The notes under the pieces are model-generated. The model was not told the origin of the DNA and ran no database searches. It was given only the letters and a program-made list of their open reading frames with translations. The translations under genes were made by a program, and so were the position numbers. DNA of 6,914 bases, from the NCBI GenBank assembly GCA_910586175.1, contig CAJUIJ010000116.1:1-6914 (forward strand), given 5' to 3'. The DNA is from an uncultured Muribaculaceae bacterium. Lineage in GTDB: Bacteria; Bacteroidota; Bacteroidia; Bacteroidales; Muribaculaceae. Of the stretch, positions 1-6,477 are shown in pieces. Position 1 is the first letter of the stretch; the number at the start of each line of letters is the position of its first letter.

Positions 1-45
1 TTGTAACACTCTTCAACAATTTTTTATACAAATCCGTTTTATAAA

Positions 46-75
46 TTCTAAGTACCCGGTCAGATTAAAAACATA
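46..75 (+). repeat. left inverted-repeat arm, 30 bp
   Basis: This arm is identical to the reverse complement of 190-219. It begins TTCTAAGTACCCGG and ends AAAAACATA. Its last eight bases, read on the - strand, give TATGTTTT facing away from the porin. Confidence 0.95.
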
Positions 76-133
76 CAATCCTGCACACGCAAGAGAGGCT
101 GCTTTTGAATCTGCTCTTCAGTCACAGAGTTGC

Positions 134-158
134 GGCTATGCTCCATCAGAGCATAGCC
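134..158. repeat. 10-bp hairpin inside the core of the inverted-repeat element
   Basis: GGCTATGCTC (134-143) pairs perfectly with GAGCATAGCC (149-158) around a five-base loop. A wider pair, TTGAAT (105-110) and ATTCAA (161-166), encloses it, so the core could fold as a nested structure. There is no U-run on either side, so it does not look like a terminator. Confidence 0.75.
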
Positions 159-189
159 AAATTCAACCACTCTATCGCATACATTATTA

Positions 190-219
190 TATGTTTTTAA
201 TCTGACCGGGTACTTAGAA
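190..219 (-). repeat. right inverted-repeat arm, 30 bp
   Basis: This arm is the exact reverse complement of 46-75. Its inner edge (190-197 on +) reads TATGTTTT, a near match to the Bacteroidetes -7 box TAnnTTTG and facing the porin. If transcription began there, the leader would start inside this arm. If it began upstream of both arms, the RNA could form a 30-bp stem just ahead of the porin start. Confidence 0.95.
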
Positions 220-248
220 GTTGTAAAAACTAATAGAAATAAACATAT

Positions 249-1688
249 ATGAGAAAATCTACAAACGGTATTGCCATGACGGCAAAAAGAGGCATGAGCA
301 CTTTTTATGATTCGCGGCAACTATTAAGAAGTGTCGGGATGATTGCCATGGCAGCAGGGTTAGGTATCATGACAATGTCTGCGCAAGACACTGATACTGA
401 AGACGAACCTGACGATAAGAAGATTCATTTTGCAAAGACAAGCAATGACTCCTTGGTGTACAACATCCTTAACAAGGATCGTTCGAAAAACATCAACGAA
501 CTTCCGGTGCCCCACTTCGCCATACATACAGCCAACCGTAAATTCGTTATGACCATCGGTGCGAAGGTTAACCCGATAATCGGTGCGGATATGGGTAGCG
601 ACCTGTATAAGATGGAAGGAGCCGGCATCAATTTTGTGCCTTCGCAAATCAGAGTGCCCTCAGCAGATGGCAGAAAGGCTGATTTCTTTATCAATGCACT
701 GAACGCAGACATAGACTTCCAGGTGGTTGGGTTTGGCAACACCAAAAACCAGATTACAGGTTACCTCAAACTCTCAACGGGAGGCAACAATAGTTCGATA
801 CATCTGAGCAAGGCATACGTGACATGGCGCGGCCTTACTGCCGGTCTAAAGCATTCGCTCTTCCAGGATGAGGAGGCTATCCCCCCTACCATCGACCCAC
901 AAGGTCCTAACGGACAGGTCAACGTGACAGTTAACGAGATAGGTTACATATCACCTTCGCTTCACGGAGTAAGACTCGGCATAGGCTTGGACATGCCTGA
1001 ATACCATACATCACGCGGCATATATCTCGGCAAAGATTATCGCACATGGCATGGCATAGACATAGAAGGGAAACCTGTGTGCGACCCTGATTACTACAGC
1101 TTCCAAGCACCGGACATCCCAATGTTTGTTGAATACGCCAAGGGCATGAATCGTGTGAAATTAGCCGGAATAATACGCCCACTTATATATAGAGACATGT
1201 TGTGCAATTCGCGTAAGGCAACTGTCGGCTGGGGATTGTCACTGAGCGGCAACGTGCGCCCCATCGACAACCTCACCTTCTACTTGCAGGCTACATATGG
1301 TAAAGGTATAGGCAATTACATACAGGATCTTGCAGGCATACCAGTATCATATGTACCTGACGACCGGCATCCCGGACGCATGACCCCGACACCTATGATG
1401 GGCTGGAGTGCAGGCGTCAGCTATGACATCAACTCCAAATGGCAAATCAACGTGATGGCCTCACAGGCCCGAATGTGGAACGTATCGACATATGCTGAAA
1501 ATCAAGCGGATGCAGACACATCAATAAATAATTATCGATATGGATATTATGGTGCTGCTAATGTATTCTATAACATATCGAGTTACTTTCAATTAGGGCT
1601 CGAATATCTCTACGGATACCGCAGCACATGGCATCATGGCAGTGGCCATGATAACCGACTTCAATTTCAAGTGCAGTTCTCACTTTAA
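249..1688 (+). CDS. outer-membrane beta-barrel protein, porin-like (DcaP-like)
   Basis: This 479-residue protein is probably exported to the outer membrane as a diffusion channel. A signal peptide is visible: basic residues to about R27, a hydrophobic core (about 29-44, VGMIAMAAGLGIMTMS) and a likely cut after MSA (A45). An acidic stretch follows (47-56, DTDTEDEPDD). From about residue 98 the protein has alternating polar/hydrophobic strands with glycines and aromatics, as in beta-barrels, and it ends in a barrel-like strand (LQFQVQFSL). The motifs FVMTIGAKVNPIIGADMG (99-116), GYLKL (171-175) and LSKAYVTWRGLTAGLKHSLF (186-205) resemble the DcaP-like/trimeric porin group, by memory only. The ATG at 249 gives a long signal; ATGs at 276 and 294 would give shorter, equally plausible ones. 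There is no SusD partner beside it and it is too short for SusC, so it is probably not a PUL gene. The substrate is unknown. The inverted-repeat element directly upstream suggests possible phase-variable expression. Confidence 0.8.
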   Translation: MRKSTNGIAMTAKRGMSTFYDSRQLLRSVGMIAMAAGLGIMTMSAQDTDTEDEPDDKKIHFAKTSNDSLVYNILNKDRSKNINELPVPHFAIHTANRKFVMTIGAKVNPIIGADMGSDLYKMEGAGINFVPSQIRVPSADGRKADFFINALNADIDFQVVGFGNTKNQITGYLKLSTGGNNSSIHLSKAYVTWRGLTAGLKHSLFQDEEAIPPTIDPQGPNGQVNVTVNEIGYISPSLHGVRLGIGLDMPEYHTSRGIYLGKDYRTWHGIDIEGKPVCDPDYYSFQAPDIPMFVEYAKGMNRVKLAGIIRPLIYRDMLCNSRKATVGWGLSLSGNVRPIDNLTFYLQATYGKGIGNYIQDLAGIPVSYVPDDRHPGRMTPTPMMGWSAGVSYDINSKWQINVMASQARMWNVSTYAENQADADTSINNYRYGYYGAANVFYNISSYFQLGLEYLYGYRSTWHHGSGHDNRLQFQVQFSL

Positions 1689-1701
1689 TCACTTCTGAAA
1701 T

Positions 1702-1755
1702 AGGAATAATAGGACTAATAGGACTAATAGGGCTAATAAGTCTCATTGGGCTAAT
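1702..1755. repeat. 9-bp tandem repeat, six units with decay
   Basis: The units are AGGAATAAT, AGGACTAAT, AGGACTAAT, AGGGCTAAT, AAGTCTCAT and TGGGCTAAT. The second and third are identical and the fifth is the most diverged. The array lies between the porin stop and the terminator hairpin. On the - strand it reads as a repeating Ile-Ser-Pro, but there is no gene there. Its role is unknown; slippage during replication could change the copy number. Confidence 0.85.
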
Positions 1756-1760
1756 AAACT

Positions 1761-1798
1761 AAGAAGCGACCCTTGCTTGATAGCTTGGGTCGCTTCTT
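1761..1798. terminator. strong hairpin, probable bidirectional terminator
   Basis: AAGAAGCGACCC (1761-1772) pairs perfectly with GGGTCGCTTCTT (1787-1798) around a 14-base loop. On the + strand it is followed by TATTATT, and on the - strand by AGTTTATTA; both tails are U-rich though not pure runs. It lies 72 bases after the porin stop and 35 bases after the phosphorylase stop, between two converging genes, so it probably serves both. Confidence 0.85.
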
Positions 1799-1833
1799 TA
1801 TTATTGCAGTGCTATTAGAGCTTTTCTCTTAAA

Positions 1834-4401
1834 TTAGAACCAACGGGTGTAAGCGAAATCCTGACGGTGAGGCAGGAGGTCGTTCTTCGGATACATGCGG
1901 AAGCTGAAGCGGTATACACCGGCCTCACGAATCACACTGTTGAGTTCGTAAGTGAGCACATCACCATCTTTCTTGACAACCTTGAGGTCTTCGCGACGGA
2001 GATACTTGCTTTCGCCATCCTTATCTTCGTAAACCACGAGTTCTACGCCTATAGCATCACCGAGGCCTGCTGTATTGAGCACAGCTTTAGCATTTATGCG
2101 GTCGCCGGTGCTGCATACACCATTGTTATTGCTCTCATCGTGGAATTCGCAGCTCAGTATCTGCACATCGTTCCACTTGGAAGCCACATTCTCCTTCCAT
2201 GCCACGATATCGCGTGCCACCTTGAAGTCACTCTTGGCGAGCTTGGCGTAACGCTTAGCCTCGGGCTGGTAGAAGCGGCTGATGTAGTCGTCAAGCTGAC
2301 GCTTCATAGTGAAAATCGGAGCAATCTTGCCGATTGAACGCTTGATATACTGAATCCATTCGGGAGAATAACCCTTGTAGTTCTTGTTGAAGTAGAGGGG
2401 GATAATCTCGTTTTCAAGCATTGAATAGATCGTAGCAGCATCGAGTTTATCCTGCTGAGCCTGGTCTGTATAAGTACGCTTGTCAGTGAGAGCCCAACCT
2501 GCGTTCTCGGCAAGACGATAGCCTTCATACCACCAACCGTCGAGCACAGAGAAGTTAAGCACGCCATTCATCTCAGCCTTCTCGCCCGAAGTACCGGAAG
2601 CCTCAAGAGGACGAGTCGGAGTGTTGAGCCAGATATCCACACCGGTGACGAGGCGCTTGGCCACAATCATATTGTAGTCTTCGAGGAAGATAATCTTGCC
2701 GGCAAACTGAGGCATCTTCGAAATCTCGGTGATGCGCTTGATGAGGCCCTGACCTGCACCGTCGGCGGGGTGAGCCTTACCGGAGAAGATGAACTGCACA
2801 GGATACTTCTCATTATTTACAATCTTAGCCAGACGGTCAAGGTCGGTAAAGAGAAGGTGAGCGCGCTTATAAGTGGCGAAACGACGGGCAAAACCGATGA
2901 TAAGTGCATTGGGATTAATCTTGTCGACCACCTTGAGCACCTCTGTGGGGTCACCCTGATTCTTGAGCCACTTCTCCTTGAAATCCTTCTTCACAAAATC
3001 GATGAACTTATTCTTCATCGTCATGCGCATGTTCCAGATATCCTCGTCGGCCACATCGAAGATGCCTTTCCACATCTCGGGATTGCTCTGGTCAGAGAAC
3101 ATCTTTTCATTGAGGTGCTTGCCATAGAAATCTTTCCATTCGGAAGCTGCCCATGTAGGCATATGCACACCGTTGGTGACATAACCCACGTGCGACTCTT
3201 CGGGAGCGTAGCCTTTCCATACACCGGCAAACATTTTCTTCGACACCTCACCATGGAGCCAGCTCACGCCGTTTGCTTCCTGACAAGTATTGAGCGCGAA
3301 GACACTCATTGAGAAGCGTTCGTTGGTATCGGGGTTCTCGCGACCCATATTCATGAGGTCGCTCCAAGATATGCCGAGACGTGCGGGGAACTCACCCATA
3401 TACTTGCCGAAGAGAGGCTCCTCGAAGTAGTCGTGACCGGCGGGCACGGGAGTGTGCACTGTATAGAGAGAAGATGCGCGCACGAGTTCGAGTGCAACGT
3501 TAAAGGGAAGGTGGTCATTCTGCACGAAATCTACGAGACGCTGCAGGTTGAGCAAAGCTGCGTGACCCTCGTTGCAGTGGTAGAGATCGGTCTTGATGCC
3601 GAGACGGTTGAGCATAAGGATACCGCCGATGCCGAGGAGATACTCCTGCTTGATGCGGTTTTCCCAGTCACCACCATAGAGTTTGTGAGTGATCTCACGA
3701 TCCCACTGAGAGTTGCTGTCGAGGTCAGTATCGAGCAGATAGAGCTTCATGCGACCCACATTAACGCGCCACACGTGCGAATAAACCACTCGGCCGGGAT
3801 AAGGCACCTCGAGCACCATGGGCTGACCATTCTCGTCGAGCACCGGCTCAATGGGGAGCTGGTCAAAGTTCTGTGACTCATAGTTTGCAATCTGCTGACC
3901 GTCGATAGAGAGAGACTGCGAGAAATAACCATATTTGTAGAGGAAACCTACAGCCACCATATTCACACGGCTGTCAGATGCCTGCTTGATATAGTCACCG
4001 GCGAGCACACCGAGACCACCGGAATAGATCTTGAGGCAGTTGCAGAGGCCATACTCCATAGAGAAATAAGCCACAGAAGGGATCTTATTGTCCATGGGCT
4101 GCTTCATATACTCCTTGAACTCGGCGCAAGTCTCAGCCACGCGAGCCATAAGAGCCTCATCTGCGAGGATTTCCTGATAACGTTCGTAGCTGAGCTGCTG
4201 AAGCAGCATCACAGGGTTTTCACCCACCTTGCGCCAAAGATCATGGTCAAGGTCGCGGAAGAGCTGCTTGCCTTTGCTGTTCCACACCCACCAGAGGTTT
4301 TTCGAAAGTTCCTCGAGAGCCTTGAGTTCCTTGGGAATCTCTGCGCTCACTGTAAGATTGCGCCATGCAGGCTGGTTAGTGTTGCTAACTTGAAGTTTCA
4401 T
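1834..4401 (-). CDS. glgP: alpha-glucan (glycogen) phosphorylase, short-form GT35
   Basis: This 855-residue cytoplasmic enzyme should split terminal alpha-1,4-glucose from glycogen or maltodextrin with phosphate, giving glucose-1-phosphate, using pyridoxal phosphate (PLP). The N-terminal part (about 14-110, containing NLWWVWN) fits DUF3417, typical of the 'alpha-glucan family phosphorylase' branch (TIGR02094 type). Core motifs follow: FSMEYGL (113-119), SGGLGVLAGD (127-136), HCNEGHAALL (275-284), GFARRFATYKRAHLLF (503-518), SGKAHPADG (540-548) and EASGTSGEKAEMNGVLN (600-616). K608 in the last motif aligns with the PLP-binding lysine, and LDGWWYEG (620-627) follows. About 740-855 is a beta-rich C-terminal region. 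Full length for the branch, with no break. The ATG at 4399-4401 follows an A-rich leader (AAAATAAAATAAGAAAA). It lies 103 bases downstream of the synthase with no clear promoter between, so co-transcription is likely. In this branch the acceptor preference (glycogen or maltodextrin) cannot be read from sequence. Confidence 0.95.
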   Translation of the reverse strand: MKLQVSNTNQPAWRNLTVSAEIPKELKALEELSKNLWWVWNSKGKQLFRDLDHDLWRKVGENPVMLLQQLSYERYQEILADEALMARVAETCAEFKEYMKQPMDNKIPSVAYFSMEYGLCNCLKIYSGGLGVLAGDYIKQASDSRVNMVAVGFLYKYGYFSQSLSIDGQQIANYESQNFDQLPIEPVLDENGQPMVLEVPYPGRVVYSHVWRVNVGRMKLYLLDTDLDSNSQWDREITHKLYGGDWENRIKQEYLLGIGGILMLNRLGIKTDLYHCNEGHAALLNLQRLVDFVQNDHLPFNVALELVRASSLYTVHTPVPAGHDYFEEPLFGKYMGEFPARLGISWSDLMNMGRENPDTNERFSMSVFALNTCQEANGVSWLHGEVSKKMFAGVWKGYAPEESHVGYVTNGVHMPTWAASEWKDFYGKHLNEKMFSDQSNPEMWKGIFDVADEDIWNMRMTMKNKFIDFVKKDFKEKWLKNQGDPTEVLKVVDKINPNALIIGFARRFATYKRAHLLFTDLDRLAKIVNNEKYPVQFIFSGKAHPADGAGQGLIKRITEISKMPQFAGKIIFLEDYNMIVAKRLVTGVDIWLNTPTRPLEASGTSGEKAEMNGVLNFSVLDGWWYEGYRLAENAGWALTDKRTYTDQAQQDKLDAATIYSMLENEIIPLYFNKNYKGYSPEWIQYIKRSIGKIAPIFTMKRQLDDYISRFYQPEAKRYAKLAKSDFKVARDIVAWKENVASKWNDVQILSCEFHDESNNNGVCSTGDRINAKAVLNTAGLGDAIGVELVVYEDKDGESKYLRREDLKVVKKDGDVLTYELNSVIREAGVYRFSFRMYPKNDLLPHRQDFAYTRWF

Positions 4402-4504
4402 TTTTCTTATTTTATTTTAGATTATTGTCAGACTATTCTGGGATATACCGCACAAGCGGAGATTCACATTATAAAGCATGCATCGGGCTTGCGCGAAATT
4501 ATTA
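4402..4504 (-). other. 103-bp gap between glycogen synthase and phosphorylase
   Basis: I see no ORF and no Bacteroidetes -7 box (TAnnTTTG) on the - strand here. There is one small hairpin, CCGC/GCGG around a four-base loop (4448-4459), with no U-run, so it is unlikely to stop transcription fully. The last 20 or so bases before the phosphorylase start are very A-rich, as is usual for ribosome entry in this group. Confidence 0.5.
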
Positions 4505-6169
4505 TTAATGTTTGGAAAGTGCTATCTTGAAGGCCTCATCATAATGCGCCGCGAAATACTTCCAGTCGGTATTAGCCGAAGTCAAGAAAGCCATATTGCG
4601 TGCCTGAAGCCTTGAGGTGGCATCTTCAGCCTCATATTCGAGGGCGGCTGCTGCGATCTTGCCACACGCCTGTGCATAGTCGGCATCGTTGCGTTCCACC
4701 ACTTCCACACCGCAATTGTTGAGGCCATTGGTGAAATTATCGAGCACCCACTGTCCAAAACCTGCCTTGTTGTCAGTGACAGTAGGCACGCCGAAAGCAA
4801 CGCTCTCGAGCGGGGTATAACCCCAAGGTTCGTAATATGAGGGGAAAAGGGTAAGGTCGAGAGCAGGGAGAAGGTCATAATATGATATTTGCACTATGCC
4901 ATCATTGCCATCAAGATAACATGGCACGTATATCACATTGAGCTTATTGAAAGCACCCTGGCGCTTGAGTTGTTCGATTCGAACACATATCTCATCCGAA
5001 CCCTCATTATACAGTTCATGAGTAAGCGGCTGAGGAGCAATGTTGGAACCATTCTCAAGGGCAAGTTTCAAAGCCTGCGACGGGCCTTTCACCCAACCGG
5101 GCACAAGTATAAAAGCCACGGCACTCTTACCTTCGGGCAGACGAGCATCCATTTCGGCCACAGTGTCGAGGAAAAGGTCGAGACCCTTGTTGCGGTACTC
5201 ATGACGTCCGGATGTTGCAATCAGGAAAGTTTCATCATCAAGATCGCGTCCGGTCAGGGCGGATGCGATCTGAAGCAAGCGAGCTCGACCATCCTTGCGC
5301 AGGCGATTATACTTCACTGTCTTCGGCACGAAGTCCGGCTCGAATCCGTTGGGCGTCACCACATCTACCGGTCGGCGGAGCAATTGTGCGCATTCAGCGG
5401 CAGTCACACTACTCACAGTGGTGAAACAGTCAGCCTTATGGGCAGCCGTCTTCTCGAGCGAGTGCTTAGACTCCATGTTTAATTCGCGGGCCATCTGGTC
5501 GCCCTCGTAATGATGGAACTCGCCATAGAGCGGCTTACCATTACCGGCGATGCTGCGCCCGATGCATGTGGCATGAGTCGTGAAGATTGTGGATGCATCG
5601 GCCATATGCGCCTTAATATATAGGAGCCCCATGCCGGTGGTCCACTCATTGAAATGGGTTATCACGCGACGCGAAGGCACCTTAAGGAACTCGGCGAGTT
5701 TCATCATAACAATTGCAGATGCCACAGAGAATGCGCATGACTCATCATAATCTCCATAAGCGTGCAACGAATCAACTCCGAAACGCTCCCACATCTCGGC
5801 ATAGATTTCATCACGATGATTTATGGTATCTCCCGGATTTACAAGAATCACCTGCGGTGAACCAGGAATGTTCCAACGACCCACACGGACCGAGATATTC
5901 CATGGCAGCTGCAACTTGCCGGCTGCACCCTTGAGCAGGGATTTCCTCTCCTTAAAATAAGGTGATGGATTCTCAGCCGTCCATACATCCGGACCGATGA
6001 ATACCAATTTCTCACCAAACTGTTCATTAAGTACCCTTGCCTTGGTAGACAGGACTGCATATATGCCGCCTACCTTATTGCAAACTTCCCAACTTGTTTC
6101 AAGCAGAAGGTCTACTTGCTGGGCAATTTCGGACACGTTGACCGCGCCCTTAGTGCTTTGAGTCGTCAT
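4505..6169 (-). CDS. glycogen synthase, GT3 (eukaryote-like) family
   Basis: This 554-residue cytoplasmic enzyme should extend alpha-1,4-glucan chains from a nucleotide-sugar donor. It matches animal and yeast glycogen synthase (GT3, PF05693) rather than bacterial GlgA (GT5). The motifs, in order, are SWEVCNKVGGIYAVLSTKA (26-44), ITHFNEW (170-176), FTTHATCIGR (196-205), FTTVSSVTAAE (249-259), VTPNGF (271-276), GRHEYRNKG (321-329) and FPSYYEPWGYTPLE (442-455). The last contains the E-X7-E pair E447/E455; E447 is the likely key acid by analogy with eukaryotic synthases. The donor is probably UDP-glucose, as in the family, but ADP-glucose is not excluded. At about 554 residues it is shorter than eukaryotic forms, and the arginine-rich glucose-6-phosphate cluster near their C-terminus is not evident: only R520 and R524 lie in 519-536. 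It begins at ATG 6167-6169, shortly after a good promoter, and heads a likely two-gene unit with the phosphorylase. Confidence 0.93.
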   Translation of the reverse strand: MTTQSTKGAVNVSEIAQQVDLLLETSWEVCNKVGGIYAVLSTKARVLNEQFGEKLVFIGPDVWTAENPSPYFKERKSLLKGAAGKLQLPWNISVRVGRWNIPGSPQVILVNPGDTINHRDEIYAEMWERFGVDSLHAYGDYDESCAFSVASAIVMMKLAEFLKVPSRRVITHFNEWTTGMGLLYIKAHMADASTIFTTHATCIGRSIAGNGKPLYGEFHHYEGDQMARELNMESKHSLEKTAAHKADCFTTVSSVTAAECAQLLRRPVDVVTPNGFEPDFVPKTVKYNRLRKDGRARLLQIASALTGRDLDDETFLIATSGRHEYRNKGLDLFLDTVAEMDARLPEGKSAVAFILVPGWVKGPSQALKLALENGSNIAPQPLTHELYNEGSDEICVRIEQLKRQGAFNKLNVIYVPCYLDGNDGIVQISYYDLLPALDLTLFPSYYEPWGYTPLESVAFGVPTVTDNKAGFGQWVLDNFTNGLNNCGVEVVERNDADYAQACGKIAAAALEYEAEDATSRLQARNMAFLTSANTDWKYFAAHYDEAFKIALSKH

Positions 6170-6189
6170 ATAAGAATTGAATTATGGCG

Positions 6190-6220
6190 CAAATTTAATA
6201 AAATTTCATGTTACACCCAA
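6190..6220 (-). promoter_or_regulatory. Bacteroidetes-type promoter for the glycogen genes
   Basis: On the - strand, TAAATTTG (6190-6197) fits the -7 box TAnnTTTG exactly. A TTG (6218-6220) lies 20 bases upstream, which is the expected -33 position. Transcription would start around 6182-6185, giving a leader of roughly 15 bases before the synthase ATG at 6169. This is a consensus match only, with no mapped start. Confidence 0.7.
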
Positions 6221-6280
6221 GAAAATTTCATCAATTAAGCACATTTTTGACAAAAAAATTGTAAAATTTTAGGATTGTAG

Positions 6281-6314
6281 TGCAGTATACTGCATATTAA
6301 TGCAATATACTGCA
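6281..6314. promoter_or_regulatory. paired 14-bp palindromes, candidate operator
   Basis: TGCAGTATACTGCA (6281-6294) is a perfect palindrome. TGCAATATACTGCA (6301-6314) differs from it by one base. They start 20 bases apart, about two helical turns, which suits two dimers bound on the same face. Seen as a unit, AGTGCA...TGCACT (6279-6316) is also an inverted repeat. A weaker third match (CGATATACAGTAC, 6321-6333) follows. They lie 61 bases upstream of the -33 box of the synthase promoter, a position that suits an activator more than a blocking repressor. The binding protein is unknown. Confidence 0.55.
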
Positions 6315-6337
6315 CTATTTCGATATACAGTACTAAA

Positions 6338-6365
6338 AAACCGCGATCCAAATGGACCGCGGTTT
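6338..6365 (-). terminator. rho-independent terminator of the DUF3127 gene
   Basis: AAACCGCG (6338-6345) pairs with CGCGGTTT (6358-6365); the stem continues past one mismatch through TCC/GGA (6347-6349 and 6354-6356). Read on the - strand, the hairpin runs straight into a run of seven or so U residues. It lies 112 bases after the stop of the DUF3127 gene and should isolate that gene from the glycogen genes. Confidence 0.85.
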
Positions 6366-6389
6366 ATTATCATTATCATATTTTCAGTT

Positions 6390-6454
6390 AGGAGTCGGGT
6401 ACTCCTGTAAAAATCGCCTGAATAGGAATCAATCTTACCAACGTTAAGGTAAGA
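6390..6454. other. two small hairpins in the DUF3127 3' region
   Basis: AGGAGT/ACTCCT (6390-6395 and 6401-6406) has a five-base loop. TCTTACC/GGTAAGA (6433-6439 and 6448-6454) has an eight-base loop. Neither has a U-run on the - strand, so they may only shape or protect the 3' end of the message before the terminator. Across 6170-6477 I see no further gene. Confidence 0.45.
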
Positions 6455-6477
6455 AGGACTCCAAACAGCTTATGCGA

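Larger units (their letters stand above)
46..219. repeat. 174-bp element bounded by perfect 30-bp inverted repeats (candidate invertible promoter or MITE)
   Basis: The left arm (46-75) contains AAGTACCCGGTCAGAT and is matched exactly, in reverse complement, by the right arm (190-219): 30 of 30 bases. The match runs to 79/186 with one mismatch (76/189). The core between the arms is 114 bp and the right arm ends 29 bases before the porin ATG. In Bacteroidales, segments of this size with such repeats in front of surface-protein or capsule genes are often invertible promoters. Each arm holds an outward-facing TATGTTTT (190-197 on +, 68-75 on -), 7 of 8 to the Bacteroidetes -7 box TAnnTTTG, but I find no -33 TTG at 19-21 bases in either orientation; the nearest, at 90-92 on -, is only 14 bases away. 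A non-autonomous insertion (MITE) is the main alternative. The repeat is certain; the role is inferred. Confidence 0.8.

Noticed and set aside
60..320. 86-residue open frame on the - strand across the inverted-repeat element and the porin start
   Set aside because: The N-terminal half is antisense to the porin, and the rest is set by the repeat arms. No leader or promoter is seen, so I do not call it a gene; only the core peptide is kept as a possible remnant.
249..1688. The porin as part of a SusC/SusD polysaccharide-utilisation locus
   Set aside because: It is half the length of SusC, has no visible plug or TonB-box features, and no SusD or glycoside hydrolase gene adjoins it in the window.
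1558..1746. 62-residue - strand frame with an Ile-Ser-Pro repeat
   Set aside because: The repeat is simply the 9-bp tandem repeat translated, and the rest is antisense to the porin.
1702..1755. The tandem repeat as a CRISPR array
   Set aside because: Units are 9 bp and contiguous with no spacers, and no cas gene is present.
2770..3312. 180-residue open frame on the + strand
   Set aside because: It lies wholly inside the phosphorylase gene on the other strand, whose family motifs are clear. It is a shadow of that gene's codon use.
4889..5482. 197-residue open frame on the + strand
   Set aside because: It is antisense to the well-supported glycogen synthase and shows no recognisable motif or leader.
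6396..6403. CGGGTACT shared with the right arm of the inverted repeat (207-214)
   Set aside because: Only eight bases match and the surroundings differ, so it is probably chance and not another copy of the element.
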